Origin: SLQH01 sp964612995
Lineage (GTDB): Bacteria > Planctomycetota > UBA11346
Reading direction: 5' to 3'
Length of the DNA: 13,804 nucleotides
Assembly (NCBI GenBank): GCA_964612995.1
Contig: CAZTGE010000112.1
Location: 1 to 13,804 of the forward strand
The notes beneath the pieces were generated by a model, which worked only from the letters and a program-made list of their open reading frames with translations, did no database searches and was not told where the DNA came from. Of the stretch, positions 1 through 7,370 are shown one piece after another; position 1 is the first letter of the stretch; each line of letters begins with the position of its first letter. A program made the position numbers and the translations under genes.

Positions 1-17
1 AGAGAATTCCAATCCGG

Positions 18-54
18 CCTCTGTGCTCTCTGTGTTCTCTGTGGTTTATGAGAG
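18..54 (+). repeat. Left-end CTCTGTG triple repeat
   Basis: Three exact CTCTGTG units lie at 19-25, 28-34 and 37-43, a strict 9-base period, followed by GTTTATGAGAG. No coding frame here looks real. The same type of element occurs at the right end of the window as its reverse complement (CACAGAG/CACGGAG units). From memory, short tandem repeats of this CTCTGTG/CACAGAG type are dispersed through many environmental bacterial genomes, often in intergenic positions; that is recollection, not something shown here. Confidence 0.8.
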
Positions 55-330
55 TACAGGAATAGGCCTGAGTAGCTACAACCGTTTTTCGGTCGGTCGA
101 CCCGCTGTCCGCGATGTGTGCCGTGCGAACGCTTCACTGCGACCTCTGAGGGACCCGTCTCCGCTGAGACGCCACATGCGACGCGCGGGCAAGCGGCGGC
201 AATGAAGTGGTGGAAGATGATGAGCGGGTCAGGAGAACCCTCCACGTCGCTTCCAGGCCGCTCTGCCTGACGGTAAGTCGTTCGGCGAGCGTCGCGTCTT
301 CATAACATCCACCCTTCGAGGAGACCGCCC
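55..330. other. Gene-free leader of the first gene
   Basis: No convincing coding frame is present: the short open frames lack a ribosome binding site and protein-like composition. Visible structure is limited to a small hairpin with 6-bp arms (CGTCTC, loop CGCT, GAGACG, about 156-171) and, at the very end, the GAGGAG ribosome binding site (318-323) of the 331 gene. A CATAAC hexamer at 301-306 could serve as a -10 element, but no matching -35 is visible, so no promoter is called. Confidence 0.5.
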
Positions 331-969
331 GTGTTCCTGCGTCCTGTCCTGCCATGCCTCATATTTCTTGTAGCGAGCGCCAGCGCGTATGCCGAGACCG
401 TATACGTTCCCGAGCACGGCTTGCGCTTCGTGCATCCGACCGACAGCAAGGTGACGGTGTTCATGTACAACACCGAGGCGGGGTACGTGATCCGTGCCGA
501 GGCCAGCGGCAGGGTCGCAGGTTCGGATCAGGCCAGGCCGGAGGTCTGGCACGGCGGGGTGCAGATCCGCTTCAGTTCCGCTGCCGGTGCCGACAAGCGT
601 GGGGCAGCGCGCAAGCTGTTCCTGTCCTCGCTTCCGGCCGGCACCGAGGTCACACCGACGGACGCCGACATGCCGCTGCACCAGATGGTCGATGACGAAC
701 GTGTGCCGCTGTTGCCGGTGGCGGCGGTCAACCAGACCATCGAGCGCGATGGCCGGCCCGACGAATACGAGGTCCGGCGGGTGTACGAGGTCGGCGACGC
801 CATGTTGCTGGTGCGCATCTACAGCCGCGGGCAAGCGCCAGCCGAGTGTCCGGCGCTCATGCGGGTGCTGGGGGCCTTCGAGCTGGTGGCACCGGCCGCG
901 ATCGAACCGGCAGAGCTGGACGGCACAGACGCGCAAGCGGCGGAGACGCAGACGGAAACCGCGCCATGA
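331..969 (+). CDS. Small exported protein of unknown function
   Basis: A 212-residue protein that I do not recognise. It starts at GTG, chosen because a strong GAGGAG ribosome binding site (318-323) sits 7 bases upstream and because this start gives a clean signal peptide: one Arg at position 4, a hydrophobic core to about residue 19, and a likely signal peptidase I site after Ala21 (AYA|ET). There is no lipobox. The mature part (about 22-186) is mixed alpha/beta-like sequence without a recognisable motif; the last ~25 residues are an Ala/Glu/Thr-rich, probably disordered tail. It should be periplasmic or secreted. Its stop overlaps an ATG (ATGA, 966-969), but that ATG leads into non-coding sequence. 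The gene precedes the giant lipoprotein by 362 bases, so the two are not obviously one operon. Confidence 0.75.
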   Translation: MFLRPVLPCLIFLVASASAYAETVYVPEHGLRFVHPTDSKVTVFMYNTEAGYVIRAEASGRVAGSDQARPEVWHGGVQIRFSSAAGADKRGAARKLFLSSLPAGTEVTPTDADMPLHQMVDDERVPLLPVAAVNQTIERDGRPDEYEVRRVYEVGDAMLLVRIYSRGQAPAECPALMRVLGAFELVAPAAIEPAELDGTDAQAAETQTETAP

Positions 970-1038
970 GCCAGCCCGATTCTGGGGCGGGGGGCGCCGG
1001 CAGCGAGTGCGGGGCCGGCCTCCATCACACGCAAGGCA

Positions 1039-1067
1039 TTGACTCAAATCGGTTTATGGCATATGCG
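1039..1067 (+). promoter_or_regulatory. Candidate sigma-70 promoter
   Basis: TTGACT (1039-1044) matches the -35 consensus at five of six positions and is followed after 17 bases by TATGCG (1062-1067), which matches the -10 at only three of six. The spacing is ideal and the local DNA is less GC-rich than its surroundings. If used, it would leave a leader of roughly 255 bases ahead of the lipoprotein, containing the two inverted repeats. Confidence 0.35.
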
Positions 1068-1145
1068 AAGGAGATGGCCATGGTTCGCAGCATCGCACAC
1101 ACGCCGATGCCGATCCCCGCGATCGATACTGGTCGTGACGCTGCC

Positions 1146-1162
1146 GGGCCATCAAATGGCCC
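1146..1162 (+). promoter_or_regulatory. Perfect hairpin or operator in lipoprotein leader
   Basis: The arms GGGCCAT and ATGGCCC are perfectly complementary over 7 bases with a 3-base CAA loop. There is no T tract after it, so it is not an ordinary intrinsic terminator. It could be an operator dyad or an mRNA hairpin in the leader. Confidence 0.4.
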
Positions 1163-1247
1163 ATCGCTGTGTCATTCGCAGGACCCGTCTGGCGTTGCGC
1201 CTGAGGATTTCCCGTCGCAACGCCGGGCACCGCGGCAATACAGCATT

Positions 1248-1269
1248 GACCGGAGAGGGTTTTCCGGTC
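1248..1269 (+). promoter_or_regulatory. Second leader inverted repeat
   Basis: GACCGGA and TCCGGTC are perfectly complementary 7-base arms around the 8-base loop GAGGGTTT, about 50 bases ahead of the ribosome binding site. It may be an mRNA stem-loop or a protein-binding dyad; no T tract follows. Confidence 0.35.
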
Positions 1270-1331
1270 GAGAAGACGCCACCCAGGCTTCCGCCGACCG
1301 TGGCCGATCGCGAGAGCGAGGAGTACCAGCC

Positions 1332-4300
1332 ATGCGCTTGATCCAATACCTCCTGGTCGTCCTGATGGCCTTCCCCGCGACCATGGTGATCACCGGTTGT
1401 GGTTCGGGGGTCACCACCGACCCCGCGACCGGTGGCGGCACGGGGCCCGATCCGACCGATCCGGGCGACGACGATGACGACGATGACGGCGACGATGACG
1501 ATGACGACGATCCCGATCCCGGGGCCGGCGAGACCACCATCGGCGACATCTCGATCGTCACCAGCAGCGGAACCGATGTGCTCGCGCTCGAGCCTCCGGT
1601 GGTCGATTTCGGCGTGGTCCTGCCGGGCGAGACCGAGTCCTACACCTTCGTCGTCTACAACAACGGCGGCGCCGAAGCCCTGTTCACCAATGATCCGCCG
1701 GTCCTGCTCCAGCTCGATTCGGGAGCCAGCGGCTGGAGCATCGACGAGCAGCCCGCGGAGGTCATCGGCCCTGACGGTGGCAGCGTCAGCTTCACCGTGA
1801 ACTATACGCCTGAGGAGGCCGAGCTCTCGTCGGCGACCGTGTTCCTCGACTTCGAGGGCATCGGAGAGCTCGAATTCGGCGTCAAGGCCGGCATCCGTGA
1901 CGAGGTCTACATCTTCGGCAACAGCCTGCCGATCCTCAACGGCGATACCAGCCCCCGGCCCGAGGACCTCACCGACTTCGGCAAGCACAGCCTCAAGGAC
2001 CGCGGCAGCGAAACCCACATGTTCAACATCCAGAATCGGACCGGCGGCGAGATCACCATCACCGATCTCTCCATCCTCCTGCCGGACGACGACTCCACGC
2101 CGGCCGGGTCCTTCGAGCTGGTCGAGTTCAACGACGACACCGCCTGGTCGCTGCCCTACGTGCTCTCCGCTGATGCATCGACCACCTTCAAGGCCAAGTA
2201 CACGGCGCTCAAGGCCGGGCCGGTCACCGCCACGGTGCGGATGACCTATACCGACGCCACCGCCACCACCTACGCCTACAACTACCGCATCCTGGGTACG
2301 GGCCGCTACGCAGCGATGGAGGTCTACGCCGTACTCGAGACCCTCGATGAGCAGACGGGGCAGTGGTTCGAGACCGGCACCGTCCTGCTGACCGACGAGA
2401 CCCCCGGCGAGACCTTCCCCAGCTTCGAAGAGGATCCGGACCCCGCCGATCCGACCGACGGCTACTACTCGCACCCGCGCGAGACCAACAAGACCGACTT
2501 CGGCCTGCACAGCCTCGGCGTGACCAAGACCCATCGCTTCCGCATCCTGAGCACGGGCAACTCGGTGCTCAACATCGAGAACAGCCCGGCGGTGGTCGTC
2601 GTCGGCCCGCACTACGAGCAGTTCCGGGTGGTCAAGCAACCGCCGAACAGCCTCGAGGCCGGCACTGCCGACACCACCGAGGGGGCCGACGGCGAAAGCG
2701 GTGAGTTCCAGATCGAATTCCGCAACCGTTTCGTCGACAGCGCCAACCACGACAGTGACGGTGCCTATGTCGATTCCACCATCGGTCCCGGCACCCCCGC
2801 CGCCGATGCCGACCTGCCCGATGCCGGCGACCCGAAGGGGCAGGCCACGCGTGCGATCGTCCGCATCGACTCCAACGCTTTCAGCACCAACGGCGCCGAG
2901 GACAAGCACCGGCCCTTCCTGTTCAACATCGCGGCCACCCGCTACCGGCCCGCGTTGACCGCGCAGACCATGAAGGCCGATACCGACGATTCCTACGCCT
3001 ACTACGCCTTCCCCTACCGCAACGCCGGATGGATCGATTTCGGCACCGACAACGGCGCCCTGGGATACACCATCCCCCACGCCCAGACCGATCCCAAGCT
3101 CGAGAACCAGACCGATTTCGGCAGCAGTTTCCTCGGGACGCTGACCACCAAGCGCTACATCCTGCGCAACGACGACGAGCCCGAGCGCTACACCGACACC
3201 AACGGCAACGGCGTCTATGACGAGGGTGAGCCCTTCATCGATGCCAATGAGAATGGCACCTGGGACGACGCCCAGAACATCGCCCTCAACGGCAGCCCGC
3301 TGATCAACATCGCCGGCCCGCATGCCGACAACTACCGTGCGCGCAACATCGCCATCGGTCGCGCCAGCAGCCCGGGCAGTCCGGTGAGTTGGGACAAGGG
3401 TGACGCGACGCCGGTCCTGGCGCCGGGCGACTGGCTCGAGTTCGACATCGAGTTCCGTCCGACCGACTTCTCGGTCCGCAATGCCCGGGTCGAGATCATC
3501 TGCACCGATCCCGTGATCGATCGCTACTGGTTCCGCATCGGTGGGCGCGGCGTCGGTCCGCGGCTCGAGGTCTTCGATGTCGAAGACACCAAGATCGAGC
3601 GGGGCGACAACTACCCCAGCCTGCTCGACCACACGGTGCTGCTGCCGCCGCTCTACATCGCCGATGGCGCGGCCCGGGCCGACTACCCGATCGCCCTGGG
3701 TGAGACCTACACCATCCGCAACACCGGCAACATCGGTATGGACGTCGGGGATCGGAAGGATCCCTCGGTCCGTGCGGTGACCCTCGGCGGCGAGGACAGC
3801 GGTGACTACGAGGTGGTCCTGCAGCCCTATCGCTTTCTCTACGACAGCGCCGGTGGGGTGCTTGGCGTCGAAGAGGTCTACCATCTCCAGCCCTACGAGG
3901 GGGCCGATCTCCACGAACGCGACGACGGCACCTTCATCCGCCGCGGCGAGGCCTACTGGGAACTCGGGTTCAACCCCGGGTATCAGACCCCGAATCAGGA
4001 GACGCATCAGCAGCCGGAGGAGGACGAGCGTTACGTCACCATCGCGATCAACACCTCCGATCCGGGCCCGATCGATGGGAGCGACTGGGATGACCGCCCC
4101 GAGCCGGACGCCTACACCTTCGTTGTCCGCGGCACTGCGGTCGACCCGATCATGGTTGTCCGTGGCGAGGGCAAACGCATCCGCGACAATGACTACAGCA
4201 ACCGTGGCATCGATGAGACGGTCTTCCATGAGGTGGACAGCTGGGGTGGTGGGCTGGAGCACTCCTACGTGGTCCAGAACGCAGGCGCCACCTGGCCGCT

Positions 4301-7178
4301 GCCGCTGAGTGCCGTAGGCAAGCCCCACTTCGACAATCAGGAGGTGATCTACCAGATCCCCAGCGGGGCCATCGGTGGCACGACCATCGGGATCCCCGGC
4401 ATGACCATCGATGCCCTCTACGCCATCGATCAGGCGCGGGCGCGCCATCGCCTGCCGTACCTGTGGCATTACACCAAGAGCTGGGATGCCTCGGTCCTCA
4501 CCCGCCTGCGCGATGGCGACCATGTCTACGTCCGGGGCCGGATGGCTTCGGCCTCAGGGCGCATCGTCGACCTGACGCCAGACATGAACGAGATCCGTGG
4601 CTATCCGGACGGGACCATCGTGCCCGACAATCTCTTGCCGCCGCCGGACCACGCCCTGTGGGCCAGCGTCAACCCGTCGGCCAACTGGTATCAATGGATT
4701 CCCAACTGGATAGATCGGTATAGCGATGTCTGGCCGCTCGGCCCGGATTGGAACACCCCCACGGTGGGGGCGATAACGCTGGAGATGGACGAGGGACAGG
4801 ACGAGCTGCCGAGCAATATCGTGACCGCGCCCAACTACTATATGATCGACACAGGCGGCTTCGGTGGTCTCGATGGCCCTCAGCCGGGCGATGATCAGGA
4901 CGTGATGATCGTCAACCCGAATGTCGATGCGGGCGAGCTGATCGATGACGATGGCGATGGGATTGTCGATGACGAGGAACAGCAGGATGCCGTGTTCATC
5001 CCCGGTGCCTTCGTCAGCGTGACCTGGGATTGGCCCAGAATGGGCTTCACCCTGCCGATCGAGGACTTCGGGGTGTTCCAGGGCGACCTGCTGGTACAGG
5101 CGATCAGCGAGGACCCCTACGGGCCCGTGCCCAAGGCGCCACGGATCAAGGCGTTCATGACCAACGTTCCCGGCTCGGTGCCCGACGGCGAGATCAACGA
5201 CATCATCTTCCAGAACAACCAGAACGCCCAGCGGGCCCTGGCACGGCACCTGCCGGCGAGCCTGACCGAGTGGGACGCCCAGGCCGACGGGTTCTATCCC
5301 GCGCCCTTTGATACCAACGGCAACGGCCGCATCGATGTCGACGACTACATCGATGGCTACGTCGACGGAATCCCCAACGGCGTGATGGATCCTGACGAGG
5401 GTTACGATACCAACGGTGACGGGGAGTTGACCGCTGCCGACGTCGTGACCGACGACGATGGCGATCCGATCGGCATCTGGGCAGACATGCTGGCCTACAT
5501 CAGCGATGATGACTATGTCGGCCTGGGGCCCGACGGAGGCCCCTATGACCCGGGCGATGCCAACGAGGACGGCGTGGTCGATTTCGACGACCTCGACCTC
5601 GACGGCTTCGATTCGGTATTCACCACCGTCAGCACCGTACCGGAAGAGGGTCTGCTGACCGTGCAGCAGGACCTGCGGACCCACAAGGACGGCGAGGTCG
5701 GCCGTGGGTCCTTGGATGGCTACGGTGTCGACACCGATGGCGACGACATCTCGGATGGCGTGGACTGGAATGGTGACGGCTGGATCGACACCGCCAGGTC
5801 CCTGCTCGACTTCGCCCCGCCGCGGCCCGATCCGCTCGATGGGGATCGTCCGCCGACCAGCCCGGATCGTTTCAGGCTGGTGCTCCCCGGCAAGTTCAGC
5901 ATCCGCTACACCCATACCATCCGGATCGTCAAGGAGGACTTCGAATTCGCCAACGAGCTGCCGTCAGAACTCGATGCCGGCCTGGAATCGCTGCTGCACG
6001 TGGTGTTCCGACCGCGCTGGTCCACCGGTGTCGACCGGAACCGGACCGGCGGCGACCTGATGTACGATGACTACACCGACGACCTGATCACCGAGATGCA
6101 CCCCGATTATCGTTACACCGAGGACTACAAGGGCTGGGACAGCGTCGACCTGTCGGCCCAGGTGTACAACATGGATCCGGATCCACGCGAGACGTACATG
6201 GACGAATTGCTGCCCGGAACCAACTTCGCAGCACCGTACGAACCGGGCACCACAGGGCTCTACTGGGACGGTTTCCCCAGCACCAATTGGGTGAACCATC
6301 CCGGCGGGGGCGCAGCGGTGGTCAACGACGAGGATCCGAGCACCAACGACGGGCTCCGCGGTGGCCTCGAGCACATGGTCGAGGTCAACATCCCCAATGC
6401 GGATATAGACACCTGGTTCGACTGGAAGACGGGTTATATCCCCTCGCAGGATGCGCCCGATCTGATCCCCTGGATCAACCAGCATCCGTCCTTCCCGGAA
6501 CGGGTCCCCGGTGTCGTCGACGGTGTACCACAGGACTACTGCGACGAAATGAGCCCGGATTTCGAGTTCGCCGTGCTCGGCACCAGCCGGAATCCGAATA
6601 TCGCCTTGAATATCGTGGATGGCACCTATGTCACCGGTAGCCAGTGGTTCTACTCGACCCACCCGGGATACGGCCTGTATCCGAGCCCACGTCCGGTCGG
6701 CTCGCCCGGCGCAGACATGGGTTCGGTGGAACGGACCAGCGACCCGGATGACGTGGCGAGGCGGAACTTCCGGATCCACAACCACGAGTACGACTACAAC
6801 CTGGGTGGTGAGTTGAGGACCTCCTACACGCCCTACTTGCCGGCGGGGTCCCTGCGCCTCGACGAGGGGAAGACCTGGCGACTGACCGGTTCCGGGGCGG
6901 GGGATTACAGCATCGAACTGGTGCCGCCGGTCGATCCGAGCCCGGAATACAGCCTGCCGATCGAACCGGTGACCTGGCCGATCACCAACTGGGTATCGAC
7001 GCAGTACGTCCAACATGAGGTCACCTTCGATCCCAAGGCCAATGGCACCCGGTCGGCGACGCAGGACATTCCGAGCAACGATGCCAGCTTCGATCCGCTC
7101 AAGACCGAACTGATCGGGGTCGGGGTGGAGCCGGCCAGCAAGCCGAGCCCCTTGCTGTCGCCCGATGGGGATGGCTGA
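1332..7178 (+). CDS. Giant ASH-repeat lipoprotein with Ca-binding-like loops
   Basis: A ~1948-residue surface or periplasmic lipoprotein. The start is set by AGGAG (1319-1323), 8 bases upstream, and by the type II signal peptide that follows: hydrophobic core, then lipobox ITGC with Cys23. Gly and Ser after the Cys do not form the Asp inner-membrane retention signal of enterobacteria. An acidic linker follows, with two runs of exactly seven Asp separated by Gly (residues 46-60). Repeated modules resemble ASH/choice-of-anchor-D domains: V/T-DFG at residues 91, 214, 388 and 594 (IDFG at 568), each followed by strands of the type YTFVVYNNG, HMFNIQNRT or HRFRILSTG, with a last copy near the C-terminus (FDPKANGTRSATQ...IPSND). 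Acidic DxNxNG/DxDGDG loops of EF-hand, dockerin or thrombospondin-3 type occur near residues 622, 1205, 1327, 1409 and 1467. No catalytic domain is recognised, so an adhesive or structural role is inferred. The gene ends at a strong terminator. Confidence 0.88.
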   Translation: MRLIQYLLVVLMAFPATMVITGCGSGVTTDPATGGGTGPDPTDPGDDDDDDDGDDDDDDDPDPGAGETTIGDISIVTSSGTDVLALEPPVVDFGVVLPGETESYTFVVYNNGGAEALFTNDPPVLLQLDSGASGWSIDEQPAEVIGPDGGSVSFTVNYTPEEAELSSATVFLDFEGIGELEFGVKAGIRDEVYIFGNSLPILNGDTSPRPEDLTDFGKHSLKDRGSETHMFNIQNRTGGEITITDLSILLPDDDSTPAGSFELVEFNDDTAWSLPYVLSADASTTFKAKYTALKAGPVTATVRMTYTDATATTYAYNYRILGTGRYAAMEVYAVLETLDEQTGQWFETGTVLLTDETPGETFPSFEEDPDPADPTDGYYSHPRETNKTDFGLHSLGVTKTHRFRILSTGNSVLNIENSPAVVVVGPHYEQFRVVKQPPNSLEAGTADTTEGADGESGEFQIEFRNRFVDSANHDSDGAYVDSTIGPGTPAADADLPDAGDPKGQATRAIVRIDSNAFSTNGAEDKHRPFLFNIAATRYRPALTAQTMKADTDDSYAYYAFPYRNAGWIDFGTDNGALGYTIPHAQTDPKLENQTDFGSSFLGTLTTKRYILRNDDEPERYTDTNGNGVYDEGEPFIDANENGTWDDAQNIALNGSPLINIAGPHADNYRARNIAIGRASSPGSPVSWDKGDATPVLAPGDWLEFDIEFRPTDFSVRNARVEIICTDPVIDRYWFRIGGRGVGPRLEVFDVEDTKIERGDNYPSLLDHTVLLPPLYIADGAARADYPIALGETYTIRNTGNIGMDVGDRKDPSVRAVTLGGEDSGDYEVVLQPYRFLYDSAGGVLGVEEVYHLQPYEGADLHERDDGTFIRRGEAYWELGFNPGYQTPNQETHQQPEEDERYVTIAINTSDPGPIDGSDWDDRPEPDAYTFVVRGTAVDPIMVVRGEGKRIRDNDYSNRGIDETVFHEVDSWGGGLEHSYVVQNAGATWPLPLSAVGKPHFDNQEVIYQIPSGAIGGTTIGIPGMTIDALYAIDQARARHRLPYLWHYTKSWDASVLTRLRDGDHVYVRGRMASASGRIVDLTPDMNEIRGYPDGTIVPDNLLPPPDHALWASVNPSANWYQWIPNWIDRYSDVWPLGPDWNTPTVGAITLEMDEGQDELPSNIVTAPNYYMIDTGGFGGLDGPQPGDDQDVMIVNPNVDAGELIDDDGDGIVDDEEQQDAVFIPGAFVSVTWDWPRMGFTLPIEDFGVFQGDLLVQAISEDPYGPVPKAPRIKAFMTNVPGSVPDGEINDIIFQNNQNAQRALARHLPASLTEWDAQADGFYPAPFDTNGNGRIDVDDYIDGYVDGIPNGVMDPDEGYDTNGDGELTAADVVTDDDGDPIGIWADMLAYISDDDYVGLGPDGGPYDPGDANEDGVVDFDDLDLDGFDSVFTTVSTVPEEGLLTVQQDLRTHKDGEVGRGSLDGYGVDTDGDDISDGVDWNGDGWIDTARSLLDFAPPRPDPLDGDRPPTSPDRFRLVLPGKFSIRYTHTIRIVKEDFEFANELPSELDAGLESLLHVVFRPRWSTGVDRNRTGGDLMYDDYTDDLITEMHPDYRYTEDYKGWDSVDLSAQVYNMDPDPRETYMDELLPGTNFAAPYEPGTTGLYWDGFPSTNWVNHPGGGAAVVNDEDPSTNDGLRGGLEHMVEVNIPNADIDTWFDWKTGYIPSQDAPDLIPWINQHPSFPERVPGVVDGVPQDYCDEMSPDFEFAVLGTSRNPNIALNIVDGTYVTGSQWFYSTHPGYGLYPSPRPVGSPGADMGSVERTSDPDDVARRNFRIHNHEYDYNLGGELRTSYTPYLPAGSLRLDEGKTWRLTGSGAGDYSIELVPPVDPSPEYSLPIEPVTWPITNWVSTQYVQHEVTFDPKANGTRSATQDIPSNDASFDPLKTELIGVGVEPASKPSPLLSPDGDG
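1467..1511 (+). repeat. Asp-codon microsatellite (D7-G-D7)
   Basis: GAC/GAT codons encode seven Asp, one Gly and seven Asp directly after a Pro/Asp/Gly stretch and about 20 residues beyond the lipidated Cys. The synonymous alternation of GAC and GAT shows selection for the acidic peptide rather than a fresh DNA slippage product. It probably acts as a charged, extended spacer between the lipid anchor and the first folded module. Confidence 0.8.
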
Positions 7179-7203
7179 TCATCGGCCACTACGGTCCATG
7201 GAG

Positions 7204-7236
7204 GGGGGCGGTCGTTCGCGACCGCCCCCTTTTTTT
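7204..7236 (+). terminator. Strong intrinsic terminator after the lipoprotein gene
   Basis: An 11-bp perfect GC-rich stem (GGGGGCGGTCG, 7204-7214, with CGACCGCCCCC, 7219-7229) is closed by the extra-stable TTCG tetraloop (7215-7218) and followed by seven T residues (7230-7236). It begins 25 bases after the lipoprotein stop. This is a textbook Rho-independent terminator and separates the lipoprotein transcript from the barrel gene downstream. Confidence 0.96.
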
Positions 7237-7288
7237 CGGGGCTCGCAGCGAGGGCGGTGGCCGGCGTGCAGCCTGACGCGACGCGGGC

Positions 7289-7316
7289 TGGACCCGGGCG
7301 TGGCGCCGGGCACAAT
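7289..7316 (+). promoter_or_regulatory. Weak candidate promoter for the barrel gene
   Basis: TGGACC (7289-7294) and CACAAT (7311-7316) each match the sigma-70 consensus at four of six positions with 16-base spacing. A promoter must lie somewhere between the terminator at 7236 and the start at 7371 if the terminator is efficient, which is the main reason to list this pair. Confidence 0.25.
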
Positions 7317-7370
7317 CGCAGCCCCGCGGTATTTCTGCTCGGGCGACGATGGCCGAAGGAGCTGAGGTCG

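Larger units (their letters stand above)
970..1331. other. Long structured leader before the giant lipoprotein
   Basis: This 362-base stretch is open in the frame of the lipoprotein, but the translated sequence is Arg/Ser/Gly-rich, unlike the protein downstream, so it is read as non-coding. It holds a candidate promoter (1039-1067), two perfect inverted repeats (1146-1162 and 1248-1269) and the ribosome binding site AGGAG at 1319-1323. Nothing else is recognised. Confidence 0.55.

Noticed and set aside
151..1190. Ten-base match GGACCCGTCT at 151-160 and 1181-1190 as a possible repeated regulatory element
   Set aside because: The similarity does not extend beyond ten bases on either side, and a match of this length can occur by chance in GC-rich DNA.
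966..1331. In-frame upstream extension of the lipoprotein from the ATG overlapping the previous stop (ATGA)
   Set aside because: It would bury the signal peptide and lipobox about 120 residues inside the protein. The AGGAG-led ATG at 1332 gives a normal lipoprotein start, and the extension has low-complexity Arg/Ser/Gly sequence.
1152..4523. Very long open frame (about 1120 codons) on the minus strand opposite the lipoprotein gene
   Set aside because: It is a mirror of strong GC-rich third-position bias on the plus strand. The translation is Val/Gly/Asp/Ala-rich with no domain, while the plus-strand frame has a signal peptide, lipobox and recognisable modules.
7257..7370. 38-residue N-terminal extension of the barrel protein
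   Set aside because: The start at 7371 has AAGGAG upstream and a clean signal peptide; the extension would place charged residues ahead of it.
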